Source: Lasiodiplodia sp. COLG20
Taxonomy: Eukaryota; Ascomycota; Dothideomycetes; Botryosphaeriales; Botryosphaeriaceae
Reading direction: 5' to 3'
Length of the DNA stretch: 64,000 nucleotides
Assembly: GCA_009801085.1 (NCBI GenBank)
Contig: VNWV01000007.1
Location: 248,001-312,000 of the forward strand
This document shows positions 45,780-56,991 of the stretch, piece by piece. How positions within the stretch are numbered: the stretch's first letter is position 1; every line of letters starts with the position of its first letter. Both the position numbers and the translations under genes were made by a program. The notes under the pieces are model-generated. The model was not told where the DNA came from. It did not search any database and saw only the letters and a list, made by a program, of their open reading frames with translations.

Positions 45780-47294
45780 GGTGGGTGGGGGAGAGTCGCT
45801 GGGCGGCCGCGCGCGGTAGGCGGGCACGAAATAATTGGAGGGCAGTCGAGTCGGAGGGACGAAAACTGTCTGGCCGTAGTGAAAGGAGGGGTAAGCACGC
45901 AGGCCGTGCTACTAAAGCTGAGTTATCGCAACGTCATGAGGTAGAGATCACTTGTGCGGCGCATGCCCCGCGATGGAGTTCCGTCATGACGGTGCATGAT
46001 TCAGGCTTCGATTGTGGCCCAAGCGCTCGCTGGTGCACCTTCACCACGTCCTTCGCTCAAAGAGTACTAACACAGTACAACGAGGGTTTAACTGCCCATC
46101 TGGACCCGAATGCACAAATAATTGCAAACAGGGGCGCGTGAATAGTGATTTCACCTGCAATACTAAGCGAGCTGCCCTTGTAGGGGCGCTATAAGTACCT
46201 CTCTTGACCAACGACGTAACTACGTACCTACAACACTGCACTAAAATCGGCTTGCGACAACAGCTGCCGAATAATCCGCCCACCATGTTCGGTTTCAGAA
46301 GCCCCCGCATTATGGGAAATGTCACTCCAATTGGCCCACTAGCTATGGCTGCCCGAGGACCCAATTCAGCAAGCAATGTGCCCACCCTGAAGGCCTTGTT
46401 CAAGCCTCCGTTCCATGGCGGGTTCTGTAGGTTGTCCTTCGCAGGTTGAAGTACCTGTGGATCCAGAATCTGAGGCCGTCCAATGCTGTGGAATTCCTGC
46501 AACTGCTTTGAGATATAAATGGGCTACTCGTGGTTTGAAGAACGGCTGAAGTAGAGAAAACGATCGTCTATGCAAGTAGACTTTACGGCACCTGTTTCCT
46601 CTGCAAGACTTGCAGTTAAATTACCTTGGAATCGGGGAAGCTTTGAATGGCTCGCAGTCAATATTCAACTGCTGATGGCTCTATGGCCTTGAACGCTGGA
46701 CCTATCGTTTTTCATTTGGGTCACGCACAGGCCATAATAATCATGTGTGAAGGAATACGGCGAAAACTGGTTTGACGGCATTGGGAAATAAGGCGTATGT
46801 AAGATGCGTTCGGCAATCGAATGTATCTCACCATCAAACTTTCCGCTTCATTGACAAAAAATCTCACCGGAAAGTCTGCAGGCGAGACGGGTCAGAGTAT
46901 GACCCTGTTAGTCGTTCTTCGCTAATCATTTAACTCGTTGCAGTCATCGAGAGGATCTGCCGAGTAGATAGTCTAGCGGTTACAGACGTCTGGGCCTCGT
47001 GCGCAGGCGTGTCTGCGGATGGAAAATCCGTCAAATCAGCATTCGAAATCTCACCAATCCCGCACTAATGCCTGTTGGCCGGAATGGATGTCCTTTGATT
47101 ATTGTCAAGTCCATAATCCCTAAAACATCCCACATGCGGCTTTGCACTTTTGGACTGATCATTTTTTGAGACGCCGGTTTGGATAGTGTATTCCGTTCGC
47201 TTGACCCGAAGAACCGACCGCGCCCCTTGTAGCCGGCTCAACCAAGCAATGAGAATTTCGTCAACCCATCAACTTCCCTAAGAACGAAACCACT
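45780..47294. other. Intergenic: VPS25 promoter and RPL26 3' flank
   Basis: 1.5 kb. A short plus-strand frame (46285-46449) starting MFGFRSPRIMGN has a tidy ATG but no family I recognise. The stretch 46965-47060 has a D-arm-like TCTAGCGGTTA but does not fold as a tRNA. Nothing else is supported. Confidence 0.4.
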
Positions 47295-47887
47295 TTACGC
47301 CTTGGTGGTCTTGGCCTTGACGGCCTCGCGACCCTTGCCTATCCTCTCAAGAATGCTCTCACGGTCCTTGTCGAGCTTGAGCTTGGTAACGACGACCTTC
47401 GAGGGAGCGATGCCGAGCGGGACGGACTGGCCGTTGGACTTCTCGCGGGAGACGCGCTCGACGTGGATGACGTACTTCAGGCGGTAGACGGAGGTGACCT
47501 TGCCCTCACGGCCCTTGTTGGAGCCGCGGGTGATCAGGACCTCGTCGTCCTTGCGGATGGGGATGGAGCGGACCTGCTCGCAGACAGCTGTCAGCGTCTG
47601 CCCATGTTCTTGCTCTTGGCGGTGGTTGTCCGGAGTCTTCATGTTCGCCAATCGCTCGGATCCCGGAGAGAATGGGCGGGGGGAAATCGTACGTTGTACT
47701 TCTCGCGAAGCTCCTTGGAGAGAGGGGCGCTCATGATAACGCGGCGGACGCTGGAGGGGGCGCTGAAGTGCGCCTTGCGCGACTTCCTCCGCGAGGAGGC
47801 AATGGCTGTGTGGCGCTCAAGTCAGCGACAGTCTACGGGACAATTTGCATCGGCGCGGAAGGTCGTACAGGGGTTAATGACGGTCAT
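47295..47887 (-). CDS. RPL26: 60S ribosomal protein L26 (uL24)
   Basis: Exons: 47887-47869 (tentative), 47805-47693 and 47573-47295, giving about 136 aa. The core is unmistakable: [39 protein letters not shown], then the KOW-type segment [20 protein letters not shown], ending [11 protein letters not shown]. uL24 sits near the peptide exit tunnel of the 60S subunit. The 119-nt second intron is clear. The first exon is less certain: the only good ATG (47887) needs a GTACGA donor and yields MTVINPS before IASS, whereas related proteins read MTKIASS. An alternative acceptor would give a different short N-terminus. Divergent from the large C2H2 gene, sharing 470 bp. Confidence 0.88.
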
Positions 47888-48357
47888 CGCGGAGGTGTTG
47901 TGGGTGTCGTCGAAGTTGGGGGTAACGTCGTCGTCTCGTCGTCCTGCAAGCAAGGCCGGGCAAAAACGTTGTGGGAGAGATTGACGAACGGAATCTAGTT
48001 TCACCGGCGCGCCGACGGCCTAGGTAAGTCTTGGCACCTCCGACGCGACGCCGGCATGCATCCGTGAACTCCAACGGGAACGCGAAGCGCAAGCGACTGC
48101 ACGCGTCGCGCCTGCGTTTCTTGGCCCTCACAGCGCTCAGATTGCCGGCCTCACCTCGTGCGACGCGTTGCACTCTCCGCCCGACCTTTTCTTGCCGTCC
48201 AATTTCTGCCGCGTGCGTTTGTCCGTTATGGGCGCCACGCTCCGCGCTTCCGCCCATCTCGCCGCAGCCCCCGTCTGCTCGTGATTTCTGGACCATCACT
48301 CCCGGCGCAGAAGCAACTTTCTAAACGGACCATTGATTTGCTCACCTTCTGCCTGAG
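47888..48357. promoter_or_regulatory. Shared upstream region of RPL26 and the C2H2 gene
   Basis: 470 bp between divergent starts. The C/T-rich stretches are typical of fungal ribosomal-protein promoters. No specific element assigned. Confidence 0.45.
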
Positions 48358-51300
48358 ATGTCAAACCAGAATTACTACGGCGCTCCCGGTCGTCAAAGCC
48401 AGCAACATTACGCGCATTACCCTTCCCAGAGACCTGCATCGACCGGCCCCGCTGCGCAGTACGCCTCCCAGAGTCACCCCGTATCCCAGTCATTCTCGTC
48501 GTACTCGGCGCAGGCATATGCCCCCTCCGGGACGTATAACCTTTCAGATTATTCATACGGTTCGACAAACTATGGCGCTGCTTCCGGGACAGCTGCTGCT
48601 GCAAGAAATAATGCTTCTGCAGACTTGCAGAACCTAGCATATGCGTCTGGTCTTCATGATACTGTCCAGCGCGCCGCTGCACAGTCGAGCGCAGCAAACC
48701 AAGCTGCATCCGCGACCCAGTCGCAGCATGCCTCATACCCCAACGCCTCTTACACCACTTACAGCCAACCACGCCCAAAGAGCGTGAACTCTCTTGTAGG
48801 AAGGACTGAACAGCGATCTTCCAACCAGCTGAACCCTTCCGGATCGCCTCTCCCAAAAGCGGGTTTCCAGACCTCTGCGTCTCCTCACCCCAGCGCTCAA
48901 CAACGTGCCATAACTTCGTCGCAGAACCCCGCCGCTTACCGCGAGCCGTCGGCAGTACAGCAAGCCTCAGTGCATACAGCTGACCACCCTGCCCGTACCT
49001 TACCAACCGTGACACAACCACAGGCAGTGTCAACTTCGGCGGCGTATCAGTGGGGTAGCCAGCAGCACGCACACTCAGATACAGCTGGGTCGCGTGATTT
49101 TGAAACCGTCGACCCAACACAGGTTTACGATCCGTGGCCCGAGATTCAACGGAAACGCGAGGCCGCGCGGGCCGCGAAAGCATTGGAAGAGCGCGCCCAG
49201 GCAGAGCGAGAGAGGCAGGCACGTGAGAAGGCTGAGAGGGAAGGCCAGGAGGCCAGGGAAGCCGAAGAAGCCCGCAAAACTGAAGAAGAGCGGAGGAAGG
49301 CAGAAGAGGAAGAAAAAGCGCTGCAGCACATGCGTGAGGAGGAAAAAAGGAGAGAGGCAGAGGCTGCGAAGCAATCCGAGAAAGAAAAGGATCAGCGAAA
49401 GAAAGCCAACACCAAATCCAAAATGGCAAAAGCTGTGGCTGCAGCAGCGTCCTCTTCGCCCGCTCAAACCACCTCAACAGAACCAAATGTTGAGGCACAA
49501 ATGAGAGCCTTGATGGCGCAAATGAGACAGTTGAACAATCAAGATCCGGCTCTCCTCGCAAGAATATGGGAGGAAGAGCGACATAATCATTCGCAACCAA
49601 CTCAATCCACCCAACTAGCTGTCCAGTCACCAGCGCCCTCGCAGAAGCCTAGCAGAACAGCTGCTCAAAATAAAGCATCGACAAGCCAACCGCGGCCGAG
49701 CTCACATGCGCAAACTTCGACAACGCCTGCTCCTCCCGTTCATACTCAGCAGCCCCCGCAAGAACCTCAAACACAGCATGTACCCCAGCAGCCGCCGCAA
49801 CGCCAAACACAACAGCAGCCCGACCGGCAATTGCAGCAGCAAACCACAAACCCACCGCAGCCGAACAAGCGAATGCCACCGACTGGCACAACGGCGTGGC
49901 CAAACGATAAGAAGGATCAAATCTCGAAAGCAGCAGCCGATTGGCTCAATGCGATTCCGGAGAACCACAACAAACAGGTCACACCCCAGGAAATCCTGGA
50001 CTTACTCAATCGGAACCCAAGGTACATAGAATTATGCGAGTGGCTGGAATCTCAAGGGATGAAACTGGAGCGAGCATCATTCGCAAGAGCCCTACTTGCA
50101 GCTGTACCTGACATCAACAAGCCAAGCCAAAATTCGACACAGGCCGGCCAGGCCAATGGCAGAGCAGTAAGTAAAAGTTACAATGTGGAACAAAGGAAGA
50201 TGTAAAGATGCTTATTCTAACGCGCGTCGTCGATAGGCACCTTCCTCTGCAGAGAATGCCAAGACCTCAGAGCAGCCAGGTAGGCACCCGTAGCCCTGTG
50301 ACGTTTTCTATTGTATACTAAGAGAGTCCCCACAGGCCGAAACCCCAATTATCATGCCAACTACTCGAATGTTCCGACCAGTCGTCCGAGCACTGTCGGT
50401 GAACACTTACAAAGCGTCCAATCACCTTACCCGGCTTTGGACCAACCTCAGTATCGAAGCCCTTACTTCGTGTCAACAACTACTGGCACGCCGACCGTTG
50501 TCCAAACCGCAATACCAACCCCTCCTCCACAGGTTCCTATCGCGTCAATGCATCATACTCGACATGACAGGCCGAATTCTGGAAGTAGGCAAGGCTCGTC
50601 GCAACGAGAAGATAGCCAAAAACCCGCGACAAAAGCTGATGCGGCAAGAAAACGAAACTTTAATGAGATCGTCGATCTGACGCTACTCTCTGACGAGGAC
50701 GAGCCGCCTGCTAAGAAGCAGGCTGGATTTAATAGTGACATTGCGCCTGCCTGGGCCGCTCCGCCGGACTCAATATTTCACCAATACCCACCTCACCCGG
50801 GCAACCTTTATAACGCAAACTTACCGACAATGGTCCCCGTCGACGATAAGACCAAGAACATGGATGTTGTCCAACCGTTGAGTCGGAAGTATGCTCTCCG
50901 GAGGTCAGCATATGAGGTCAAAACGATCGCTCGCGACGTCCTAGTCGCAACTGGCAAGCACCCAGAAATGAGGCCCCTCAATGGGCACCTTGAGATCCTT
51001 AAGGAAAACTTCAAGCGAGTCGACAACACTTCAGATCTGAGCACGCTTAGATGGGATCTCATCGACCCAGGCGATCCGCCTCCAGAGGCGCTTACGCCGA
51101 ACGCAATAGAGATAGAGGACGAAGATGCAGACGATGAAGAAGAGGATGTACAAGAACAACCTCATCCGCGCCCGACCCAACCTGAACCGAAAGCTGCGCC
51201 ATCCCACCAGGCAAGCCCGTCTAACCTGCAGGCCGTACCCTCCCGTCCTGTCCCGTCGCCTACTTCTCAGCAAATGCCGAAACGCAAAGGCCGGCTTCCC

Positions 51301-52368
51301 AAACTCAGCGCGCCAGGAGCCACTGACGCACGTGACGCACGTGCCACCCCATCTACCCGCGACCGGGAACGCGAACGCGCTTCTTCTTCAACTTTCAGTA
51401 CGCCCAACAAAGATCAATCACCAATGGCGAGCACTCCTGTCGGATATTCTGCCTTTCGCCAGAGCGAATATGGGCCTGACGGACAGCCTCTCCCCAAGAA
51501 AAAAGGCCGGCCCGTCGGTTGGCGCAAGTCACTACACTCGAAGGAAGCGCAAGCAAAAGCTGCCGGCCTACCGCCCCAGCCGTTTTCGGTATCTCGTGCC
51601 TCGGCATCACGACCAAGCGGCCTGCGCGCTTCCCAATCATCCAACGGCGTGGTTTTGATCGAGTCACGCTCGCCTGATGTGTCAGCAAGCACGAAAGGCC
51701 CGGTTTCCTACAGCGTTTACAAATGCGAATGGGAAAATTGCAGCGCTGAACTGCACAACATGGCAACCTTGAAAAAGCACGTCCAGAAATTCCACCATGG
51801 TCAGAATGCGCAACAAAGATGGCCTTGCTTCTGGGCCGGCTGCGAGGAAAACGACCGCTACATTGATAAGCGCACAGGGAAACCAAATGGGTTTCGGGTC
51901 GAGGAGGACCTGCAAGATCATATTGAGTTCGCCCACCTGGGGCCGAAGTCGTGGCAGCTTGGGGATGGTCACGCGGGAGGACTTTCGGGTCAGTTGCTCT
52001 TGTTCTCGCAACTTTCTTGAAGCTGAACCTCACTGACACGGAATGCAGAGTCCCATGACTCCGCGAGCGAGGCGTATTTGTCGGATACCAGAACCGGACA
52101 AAGAGTTACGCCCCTCGTAGCACCTTCCAAGGAAGTGCTCGCTGCAGTTATGCCAGCACTATCGCCGGTTCAAAGGCGCCCCGGCAGACCAAAAATCAAA
52201 ACCGATGAGGAGAAGAAGGTCTCGGAGGTCCAGGCAGCCCTTGAAAGGCGGAAGAGACTTGTCGGACCCGGACTTGATCGTGGGGGAGCAAGGCTCCCGA
52301 ACCAGAAAAGAAGAACGGGATTTATTGACGACGAGGACTTCGAGGAAGTCGTAAGCGACAGCAATTGA
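48358..52368 (+). CDS. Large C2H2 zinc-finger protein with AT-hook-like motifs
   Basis: Exons: 48358-50166, 50237-50279, 50336-51988 and 52049-52368, giving 1,274 aa. The N-terminal 250 residues are Gln/Ser/Tyr/Ala-rich and disordered. A charged coiled coil (about 260-360, EIQRKREAARAAKALEERAQ and on) and a Gln/Pro-rich stretch follow. Near residues 510-590 a compact helical segment (SKAAADWLNAI, TPQEILDLLNRN) looks conserved. Two C2H2 fingers lie at about 1079-1140: C-x4-C-x12-H-x4-H, then a second with an extended middle, ending HIEFAH. Three AT-hook-like patches (RKGRLPK, KKGRPVGWRK, RRPGRPKIK) flank them. This suggests a chromatin- or DNA-associated protein. I do not recognise an ortholog with known function. 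Exon 2 is only 43 nt. Confidence 0.85.
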
Positions 52369-52856
52369 GACCACGCAGTTGCCCATGGAAAGCGGCTATC
52401 TAGATTTCACTGGGGCCCAGTCTCCGAGATCATTCTTAGAGCCATTTGTTTCCGATGCACCACTGCAGCAGATACTACACAGATACTACAACTTCTTTGA
52501 TTCAAGAGTTGTGTTTGGAGAAGCTAGGAACGGTAGTTTTAGGTGCTGGAAACGCTGCATGATTGCGGAGATCCAGATACATAGTCTTAATTCGAAGGAC
52601 TCTTGGATGAGTCTGACTTGTAAAGTCTCGATTAATATTCCACCAACGCCTTGCAATCAGTGTTTCCACTTGGTATCCTCAACTGCTGTTTTTCGGCATC
52701 TTCCACGCTAGATGAAGCGCCATCCTCCATTCTTTTCCACTGTGCCCTTGACAGTCGCCTTCCAGTATCCGCAGGGCGTGCTACAGGACCCGACTCTTCC
52801 GGCGTGAAAGCCTCTCCCATCATGTCATAGTCGCGCCGCGAAGGTGATCATGCAAT
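52369..52856. other. Intergenic between convergent C2H2 gene and OST4
   Basis: 488 bp of 3' flanks. Short frames only; no repeat or RNA gene noticed. Confidence 0.4.
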
Positions 52857-53024
52857 CTAGCTCCTCGCCTTGCCGGCAGCGGGAACGGCGTCAGCCTTGC
52901 GAGCATTGGACAGAGCCTCGCCCTCCTTGGCGTTGACCTCGAGGAAGTGGTAGAGGACGATCATGAGCATGGCAGCGCTGCCAAGAAAGATGGCGAGCGT
53001 GTAGAGGGAGGTGTCGGTGATCAT
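52857..53024 (-). CDS. OST4: Ost4, small oligosaccharyltransferase subunit
   Basis: Intronless, 55 aa. The protein begins MITDTSLYTLAIFLGSAAML and continues MIVLYHFLEVNAKEGE: a short lumenal N-terminus, one membrane helix (about residues 8-28) and a polar cytosolic tail. This matches Ost4, which stabilises the Stt3-containing oligosaccharyltransferase in the ER membrane for N-glycosylation. Yeast Ost4 is 36 aa; filamentous fungal forms carry a longer tail like this one. The ATG has good context (GCCACCATGATC), and an OST4-like sequence in such a short frame is unlikely by chance. Divergent from TMA46. Confidence 0.85.
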   Translation of the reverse strand: MITDTSLYTLAIFLGSAAMLMIVLYHFLEVNAKEGEALSNARKADAVPAAGKARS

Positions 53025-53650
53025 GGTGGCCGATTGCTTGCGCGTCCGGGGGGTGCGCGGAACGTATGGGTCTTGCGGACTCTGGCTCTGTGATTTTCAG
53101 TCAATTGCGAGGACTTGGCGCAGACGAAGGACATGCACTCATACGGCGGAATAAAGAGCGACGTCGCGGTGCGGCGGGAGCGGGTGGATGTGCGGAGAGC
53201 AATTGATGTATCTGTTCACTTGTCGAGCTCCGGCCAGCTACCCTGTCGCCGGCAGTCGTAAGCGCGGGCGGCCACGAATTCCAGCAGCCAGCACGCAAGA
53301 GCCAACTGAGCGCCGTCGCCTTACTTTCGACAGCCTTTTGCTTCGGCGACCGGGTTAACTATTCCGCAGCGGGCCCGGCGCCAGTGCCCCCACCAAATCA
53401 GCTTGCCTCCGTCATCGTCTGAATCTTTGCCTTTGCGCACCCTGCCTTGCAGCTTGCCTCGCAACCTTCGAGTCCGACGTTGACACCATCCGTCTCCTCA
53501 TATCTTCCCAAGAACACCCACACTCTCTGGGCTGCATCCCCCTCTTCCAGCGCGCCATCTGTCTCTCACACGTGCGCCCTCGATCGCGGCGATCCGATCC
53601 ACAAACCTTAACGTTCGATTAAGCCAGGCACAACCTCGACCACCGCCACC
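53025..53650. promoter_or_regulatory. Shared upstream region of OST4 and TMA46
   Basis: 626 bp between divergent starts. The TMA46-proximal 200 bp are C-rich, ending in a near-ideal GCCACCATG start context. No specific site recognised. Confidence 0.45.
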
Positions 53651-54733
53651 ATGCCGCCCAAGAAGCAGGACAAGAACCAGCCCAAGGCCTCCAAGACCAC
53701 CGCGGTCGACAAGACCTTTGGCATGAAGAACAAGAAGGGCGGCGCAGCGCAAAAACAGATCAAGCAGATCCAACAGGCTCAATCATCATCCAAGACGCCC
53801 GAGCAGAAGCGCAAGGAAGCCGAAAAGGCACAGCGCGAGGCCGAGAAGAAGGCGGCCGAGCAGGCGCGTAAAGAGGCCGCGGAGCTGTTCAAGCCGGTGC
53901 AGACGCAGAAGGTGCCGTTCGGCGTGGATCCGAAGACGATTGTGTGCCAGTTTTTCAAGAAGGGACACTGCGACAAAGGTGCGTCTCTGGGACCAACTTC
54001 CCGATGGGCACATGCGGGAAGCATGGTTTCTTTGCTAATTTGAGAGGCTGCAGGCAAGAAATGCAAGTTCTCCCACGATCTGGCCATTGAGCGCAAGACG
54101 GAGAAGAGATCCTTGTACGCAGACACGCGCGAGGGTGAGGACGAGGAGAAGAAGAACGATGATATGTCCCAGTGGGACGAGGAGAAGCTGCGCGACGTTG
54201 TCAAGTCGAAGCACGGAAACCCGCGGACGACTACGGACAAGGTGTGCAAGTTCTTCATCGAGGCGATCGAGAACCAGAAGTACGGGTGGTTCTGGACCTG
54301 CCCCAACGGCGGCGACAAGTGCATGTATAGGCATGCTCTGCCTCCAGGTTTCGTCATCAAGACCAAGGAGCAGCGCGCGGCCGAGAAGGCATTGCAGGAC
54401 AAGAACCCCATGAACACGCTTACTCTCGAAGACTTCCTGGAATCGGAGCGCCACAAGCTCACGGGTCCGGGGACGCCCGTTACTGCCGAGAGTTTTGCCA
54501 AGTGGAAGCAGGAGCGTATGGACAAGAAGGCGGCCGAAGAGGAGGCCAAGAAGCTCAAGGAGGCAACCGGCCGTGCACTCTTCGAAAAGGGTGGCTGGGA
54601 GAACGACAGCGAGGACGAGTCGGACGACGACGATGGCGTCTTCAACCTCGAGGCTCTGCGAAGAGAAACCGAGGCTGCACGCCAAGCCAAGGAAGAGGAG
54701 CGACTGGCCGAGATGAATGGTGTTCCGGCTTAA
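53651..54733 (+). CDS. TMA46: Tma46, CCCH zinc-finger partner of DRG GTPases (ZC3H15/DFRP1)
   Basis: Exons 53651-53978 and 54054-54733 give 335 aa. Tma46 binds translating ribosomes and the DRG GTPase Rbg1. The N-terminus MPPKKQDKNQPKASKTTAVD with KTFGMKNKKG is the family signature, followed by a basic coiled coil. Two CCCH fingers are visible: C-x7-C-x5-C-x3-H (CQFFKKGHCDKGKKCKFSH) and C-x17-C-x6-C-x3-H (ending CMYRH). The DFRP segment follows: NPMNTLTLEDFLESERHKL, then GTPVTAESFAKWKQERM. An acidic stretch (DSEDESDDDDG) lies near the C-terminus. The 75-nt intron splits the first finger just after CDKG. Cytosolic. Confidence 0.93.
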
Positions 54734-55343
54734 GTTATATTTCCTGTCTTTTGGCTGTCACTTTGGAGTGTGCAGTGTGCTTTTGGGTTTGGTGTCGATA
54801 CAAAAAGGGCGCGCGACGATGATGCCTTGGGACTATTCATCAGTATTCCTTTATTTTGGCGTCTTGGTTGTGCTATTTTTTTTTTTTTTTTGAGATCATG
54901 AGTGTCAGCATTTCTGCGGGGACCTTCTGCTGAACAAGCAAGGTCGATTGGGGGAACATATGAATACGATCTGCGTTCTGTGTAGAGCGAGAATGCATCA
55001 TGATGGGCGCCAGAAGATNATTCAGGGGTATTGTTGTAAGGGTTGGCTTTACTAGTAACTATCTCATGCTGGTTAACGCAGGTCTCTTTGAGGGTAAAAG
55101 TAACGGAATGAACCCAATTCTTGAGGTTCAATGTGACGTGGTCAGATAATATACCGGAACGTGACACTCTTCCCCGCAACTGCAACATGACACTGCTGAG
55201 GGCACAAGTGTTGGATCGTGTGAAATTTTGTTATTCAAACATTAATGATCTCGACTCTACTTTTATATGATAACGCTAGGAAAGAAAAAGAATAAGCTGG
55301 TATCTGGCTTCTTAATGATACTCGGCAAATCAAAAAAAAAAAA
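54734..55343. other. Intergenic between convergent TMA46 and MFS gene; contains one N
   Basis: 610 bp, AT-richer, with T-runs near 54878-54892 and an A-run near 55330-55342. Base 55019 is unresolved. No gene or repeat copy. Confidence 0.5.
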
Positions 55344-56991
55344 TCAAAACTCCCTCCTCGACCTCGGACTGTTCCTGATCCGCTCTCCATAAAAGTAAAA
55401 CAACCACATAGCCGGCGCCAGCAACAACGCCAAGAAGCCCAACAGGGTATTCCCCCAGCCCAGCCCCAGCGCATCGTACATATCCAACCCGCACAGCGGC
55501 AGCAGCGCGCCGAGCAAGCTCCTCAGCACAGCATTCGCCGCATTCACGCTGGCCGCGTGCTGCGTAAACGCATCAACGAGGTACGTCTGCACACAAATCA
55601 GCGCGCAGATCATGCCGAAACCCGTGATGCCGGTCCCGATCATGGGCGCTATCCAGTGCACGCGCTTGTCGGCGGTCCAGCCGTACAGGAAGAGCCCCGC
55701 CGGCAGCGCCAGCCCCGCCGGCACCGTCAGGAACAGCGGCAGCCGGTCCTCGGGCCGGATGCGGCCGCCCGCCGCCAGCTTGCGCTGCAGGATGCGGTCC
55801 GTCATGCTGCCGACGGCGAAGAGGCCGAGCAGCGAGCCGACGCCCGAGCCGATGTAGGTGAGGCCGGCGGAGGAGGTGTTGAAGCCGTACTGGTCTTCGA
55901 AGACGAAGGTGAAGGTCGTGAAGAGGATGTAGAGGATGCCGTAGGCGATGGCGATGTACAGGCACATGAGCGTCACGATGGGCGAGAAGAGGAGGAGCTT
56001 GAGGGGGCGCGCGAGCGCGTGCTTGAAGACTTGTGCTGTCGTTTCGTCGGTCGCGAACTTGGAGCGGTAGGCTGGGTTGCCCGTCTCGGACCGCAGGCGG
56101 GAGCAGAGAGGAGGAGCCATGGCCATCTGGTCCATGGGCCCATTGCTCGGTCCCATCATCGGTCCCGTCGCCGGCGGATACCTCACTGAAGCGGAGGGAT
56201 GGCGCTGGGTCTTCTGGGTCATCACCATTGCTGTAAGCCACTTCTCTCCGCTTCAGTGAGGTATCCGCCGGCGATGGGACCGATGATGGGACCGAGCAAT
56301 GGGCCCATGGACCAGATGGCCATGGCTCCTCCTCTCTGCTCCGGTGGCAGCATGTCGGAGATGGTGCCGCTGCCACACGTAACCACCGACACTCCAGCCA
56401 GCCCCGCGAAGAAACGGAAGACGATGAGCATGCCCATGTTCTGCGAGACGGCGCAGCAGACGGTGAAGATGGTGAAGAAGACGTTGCACACGTGGTAGAC
56501 GGGGTTGCGGCCGTAGATTTCGCTGAGTGGCGCCAGGAACAACGGGCCCAGCGCGAATCCGAGGACGTAAACAGACACTACGAACGTGGCGAGCATCTGC
56601 GAACCCGTCTCGAAGTCGCGCATGACCAACGGCACTCCGGGTGCGAACATGGAAGATGCAAGCGGGCTGCAGCATGTCAGCATAAGTCGAAGCTGTGACG
56701 GGGGTCTCCCTACGTCATGAACGTAATGAACGAGAGGACGCCAATCGTCGTCCATTTGCGCTTCGCTGGCCATTTCGTGGGGTTGATATCGTCGTCTGTA
56801 GGCTCCCAGTCGACGATGAAGGGATCGGCGGGCTCTTCAGCCGGGGATCCCTTCTCGTTGACGCTATCATGCTCCTGAGTGTGGTTCATTGAGGCTGAAC
56901 TGTTGGTTCGAGTCTGCTCGTCGATCCCGGCTTCCAGATCCCTGGGCGATTTGAGAGACTGGGGTGTCTCAGGCGGAGTGGGAGAGGCCAT
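55344..56991 (-). pseudogene. MFS drug:H+ antiporter-like transporter, disrupted by inverted duplication
   Basis: On the minus strand exon 1 (56991-56714) encodes a cytosolic N-terminus and the first helix start (KWTTIGVLSFITFM). Exon 2 (56666-56246) runs through LSEIYGRNPVYHV, FRFFAGLAGVSVV, PPEQRGGAMAIW and GPLLGPIIGPIAGGYLTEAE (motif C of 12-TM DHA1 antiporters). Sense coding then stops. The next ~146 bp are the same region in reverse orientation. Sense resumes near 56100 with LRSETGNPAYRSKF, continuing through helices 7-12 to RNSPRSRREF. Missing are GWRWVFWVITIA in sense plus about 25 residues normally between helix 6 and the central loop. The frame meets a stop at 56222. Both flanking halves are otherwise intact, so the lesion is recent or an assembly error. 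Confidence 0.8.
56100..56342. repeat. 97-bp inverted repeat with 49-bp spacer
   Basis: Arm 1 is 56100-56196, arm 2 is 56246-56342; they are reverse complements with a single mismatch (G at 56167, giving Val versus Ile). The spacer, read on the plus strand, encodes GWRWVFWVITIA followed by a GTAAGC donor, i.e. the continuation of the arm's coding sense, so the whole left half is an inverted copy. Confidence 0.95.

Noticed and set aside
46285..46449. Short plus-strand gene starting MFGFRSPRIMGN
   Set aside because: 54 codons with a good-looking start but no recognisable family, no splice signals and no conserved context; not enough to call.
46960..47060. Possible tRNA (TCTAGCGGTTA D-arm-like element, ATTCGAAATC T-loop-like element)
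   Set aside because: The D-stem can pair, but the anticodon arm lacks T33 and the acceptor and T stems do not close; at best a degraded relic.
48296..49630. 444-codon minus-strand frame opposite the C2H2 gene
   Set aside because: It starts and ends arbitrarily with respect to the sense gene, is rich in Leu/Pro/Cys from the complementary strand, and matches nothing.
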